This document shows, in pieces, positions 5,955 through 6,121 of a stretch of DNA of 6,121 nucleotides. The DNA is taken from NCBI GenBank assembly GCA_009702305.1, contig WLIH01000180.1, forward strand, positions 1-6,121, in the 5' to 3' direction. The stretch's first letter is position 1. Every line of letters starts with the position of its first letter. A program made the position numbers and the translations under genes. The notes below the pieces were generated by a model. It was not told the DNA's origin. It saw only the letters and a program-made list of their open reading frames with translations, and did no database searches. The stretch comes from Actinomycetota bacterium. GTDB taxonomy: Bacteria > Actinomycetota > Actinomycetes > Propionibacteriales > Nocardioidaceae.

Positions 5955-5960
5955 ATTGTG
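5955..5960 (-). promoter_or_regulatory. Possible leaderless -10 of the metallopeptidase gene
   Basis: On the minus strand CACAAT is one base from the TAnnnT pattern and shares four bases with TATAAT. It ends six bases before GTG 5948. The intervening GCAGGG is too close to the start to be a normal ribosome-binding site. Confidence 0.4.
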
Positions 5961-6005
5961 CCGGGTGGGCGTCGCGGCGGATGGCAGCGCCCCTGAAATG
6001 CACCA

Positions 6006-6043
6006 AGACCTGCACGCGGCCTGGCGGCTGCTCGTGCAGGTCT
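6006..6043 (-). terminator. Hairpin terminator after tRNA-Asp
   Basis: AGACCTGCACG (6006-6016) and CGTGCAGGTCT (6033-6043) form a perfect 11-base-pair stem around a 16-base loop. On the minus strand it begins one base after the tRNA CCA end and is followed by a moderately T-rich stretch (TGGTGCATTTC). It probably ends the tRNA transcript and separates it from the metallopeptidase gene. Confidence 0.75.
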
Positions 6044-6044
6044 G

Positions 6045-6121
6045 TGGCGACCCCGACGGGACTCGAACCCGCGGCCTCCGCCGTGACAGGGCGGCGCGCT
6101 AACCAACTGCGCTACGGGGCC
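6045..6121 (-). tRNA. tRNA-Asp (anticodon GUC), CCA encoded
   Basis: The minus strand folds as a complete 77-base cloverleaf ending at the window edge. The acceptor arms are GGCCCCG (6121-6115) and CGGGGTC (6055-6049) with one G-U pair. The D-stem is GCGC/GCGC and the anticodon arm is CCGCC-CTGTCAC-GGCGG, giving anticodon GTC. The T-arm contains TTCGAGT. The discriminator base is G (6048), as expected for tRNA-Asp, and CCA is encoded at 6047-6045. The 5' end is the last base of the window, so its promoter is not visible. Confidence 0.97.

Noticed and set aside
6042..6102. Short plus-strand peptide reading GDPDGTRTRGLRRDRAAR
   Set aside because: This is the translated complement of the tRNA-Asp gene, a common false protein in databases.

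Overview
This GC-rich window is typical of an actinobacterial chromosome, most likely Nocardioides or a relative in the Propionibacteriales. The genus is my inference from protein style. It rests on strong G/C third-position bias, frequent GTG starts, leaderless-looking promoters, a type II NADH dehydrogenase with an acidic/basic C-terminal tail, and an RsbW-like ATPase with an extra C-terminal region. It looks like ordinary chromosomal backbone. I see no transposase, integrase, CRISPR array or phage gene.

Layout from left to right. The window opens inside a plus-strand gene (2-877) for a membrane protein with a long Glu-Pro repeat, two membrane helices and a small C-terminal domain. It converges on a minus-strand GNAT acetyltransferase (944-1462) across a long shared hairpin. 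The 94-base divergent gap (1463-1556) holds a perfect match to the KstR operator consensus, overlapping a leaderless -10 element, in front of a plus-strand PaaI-like hot-dog thioesterase (1557-2228). That gene converges on ndh (2241-3713, minus) through an 18-base hairpin built from the two stop codons. The 239-base divergent gap 3714-3952 carries the ndh ribosome-binding site and a possible SigB/SigF-type promoter. It precedes a plus-strand RsbW/SpoIIAB-like ATPase with an unassigned C-terminal region (3953-4879). Next come two overlapping crcB/Fluc fluoride-channel genes (4902-5267 and 5264-5587). A small zincin-type metallopeptidase gene (5592-5948, minus) converges on them with four bases between stops. 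The window ends with a complete tRNA-Asp(GUC) (minus) and its hairpin terminator.

How the parts may work together. The two crcB genes almost certainly make one antiparallel heterodimeric fluoride channel. The first subunit lacks both pore-lining aromatic residues, so the channel probably has one intact pore. The thioesterase is a candidate member of the steroid-catabolism (KstR) regulon. Ndh feeds electrons from NADH to the quinone pool. The ATPase resembles anti-sigma kinases but has no sigma factor or STAS-domain partner in view. I found no convincing wholly new system. The best leads are the KstR-box thioesterase, the asymmetric Fluc pair and the two-part RsbW-like protein.
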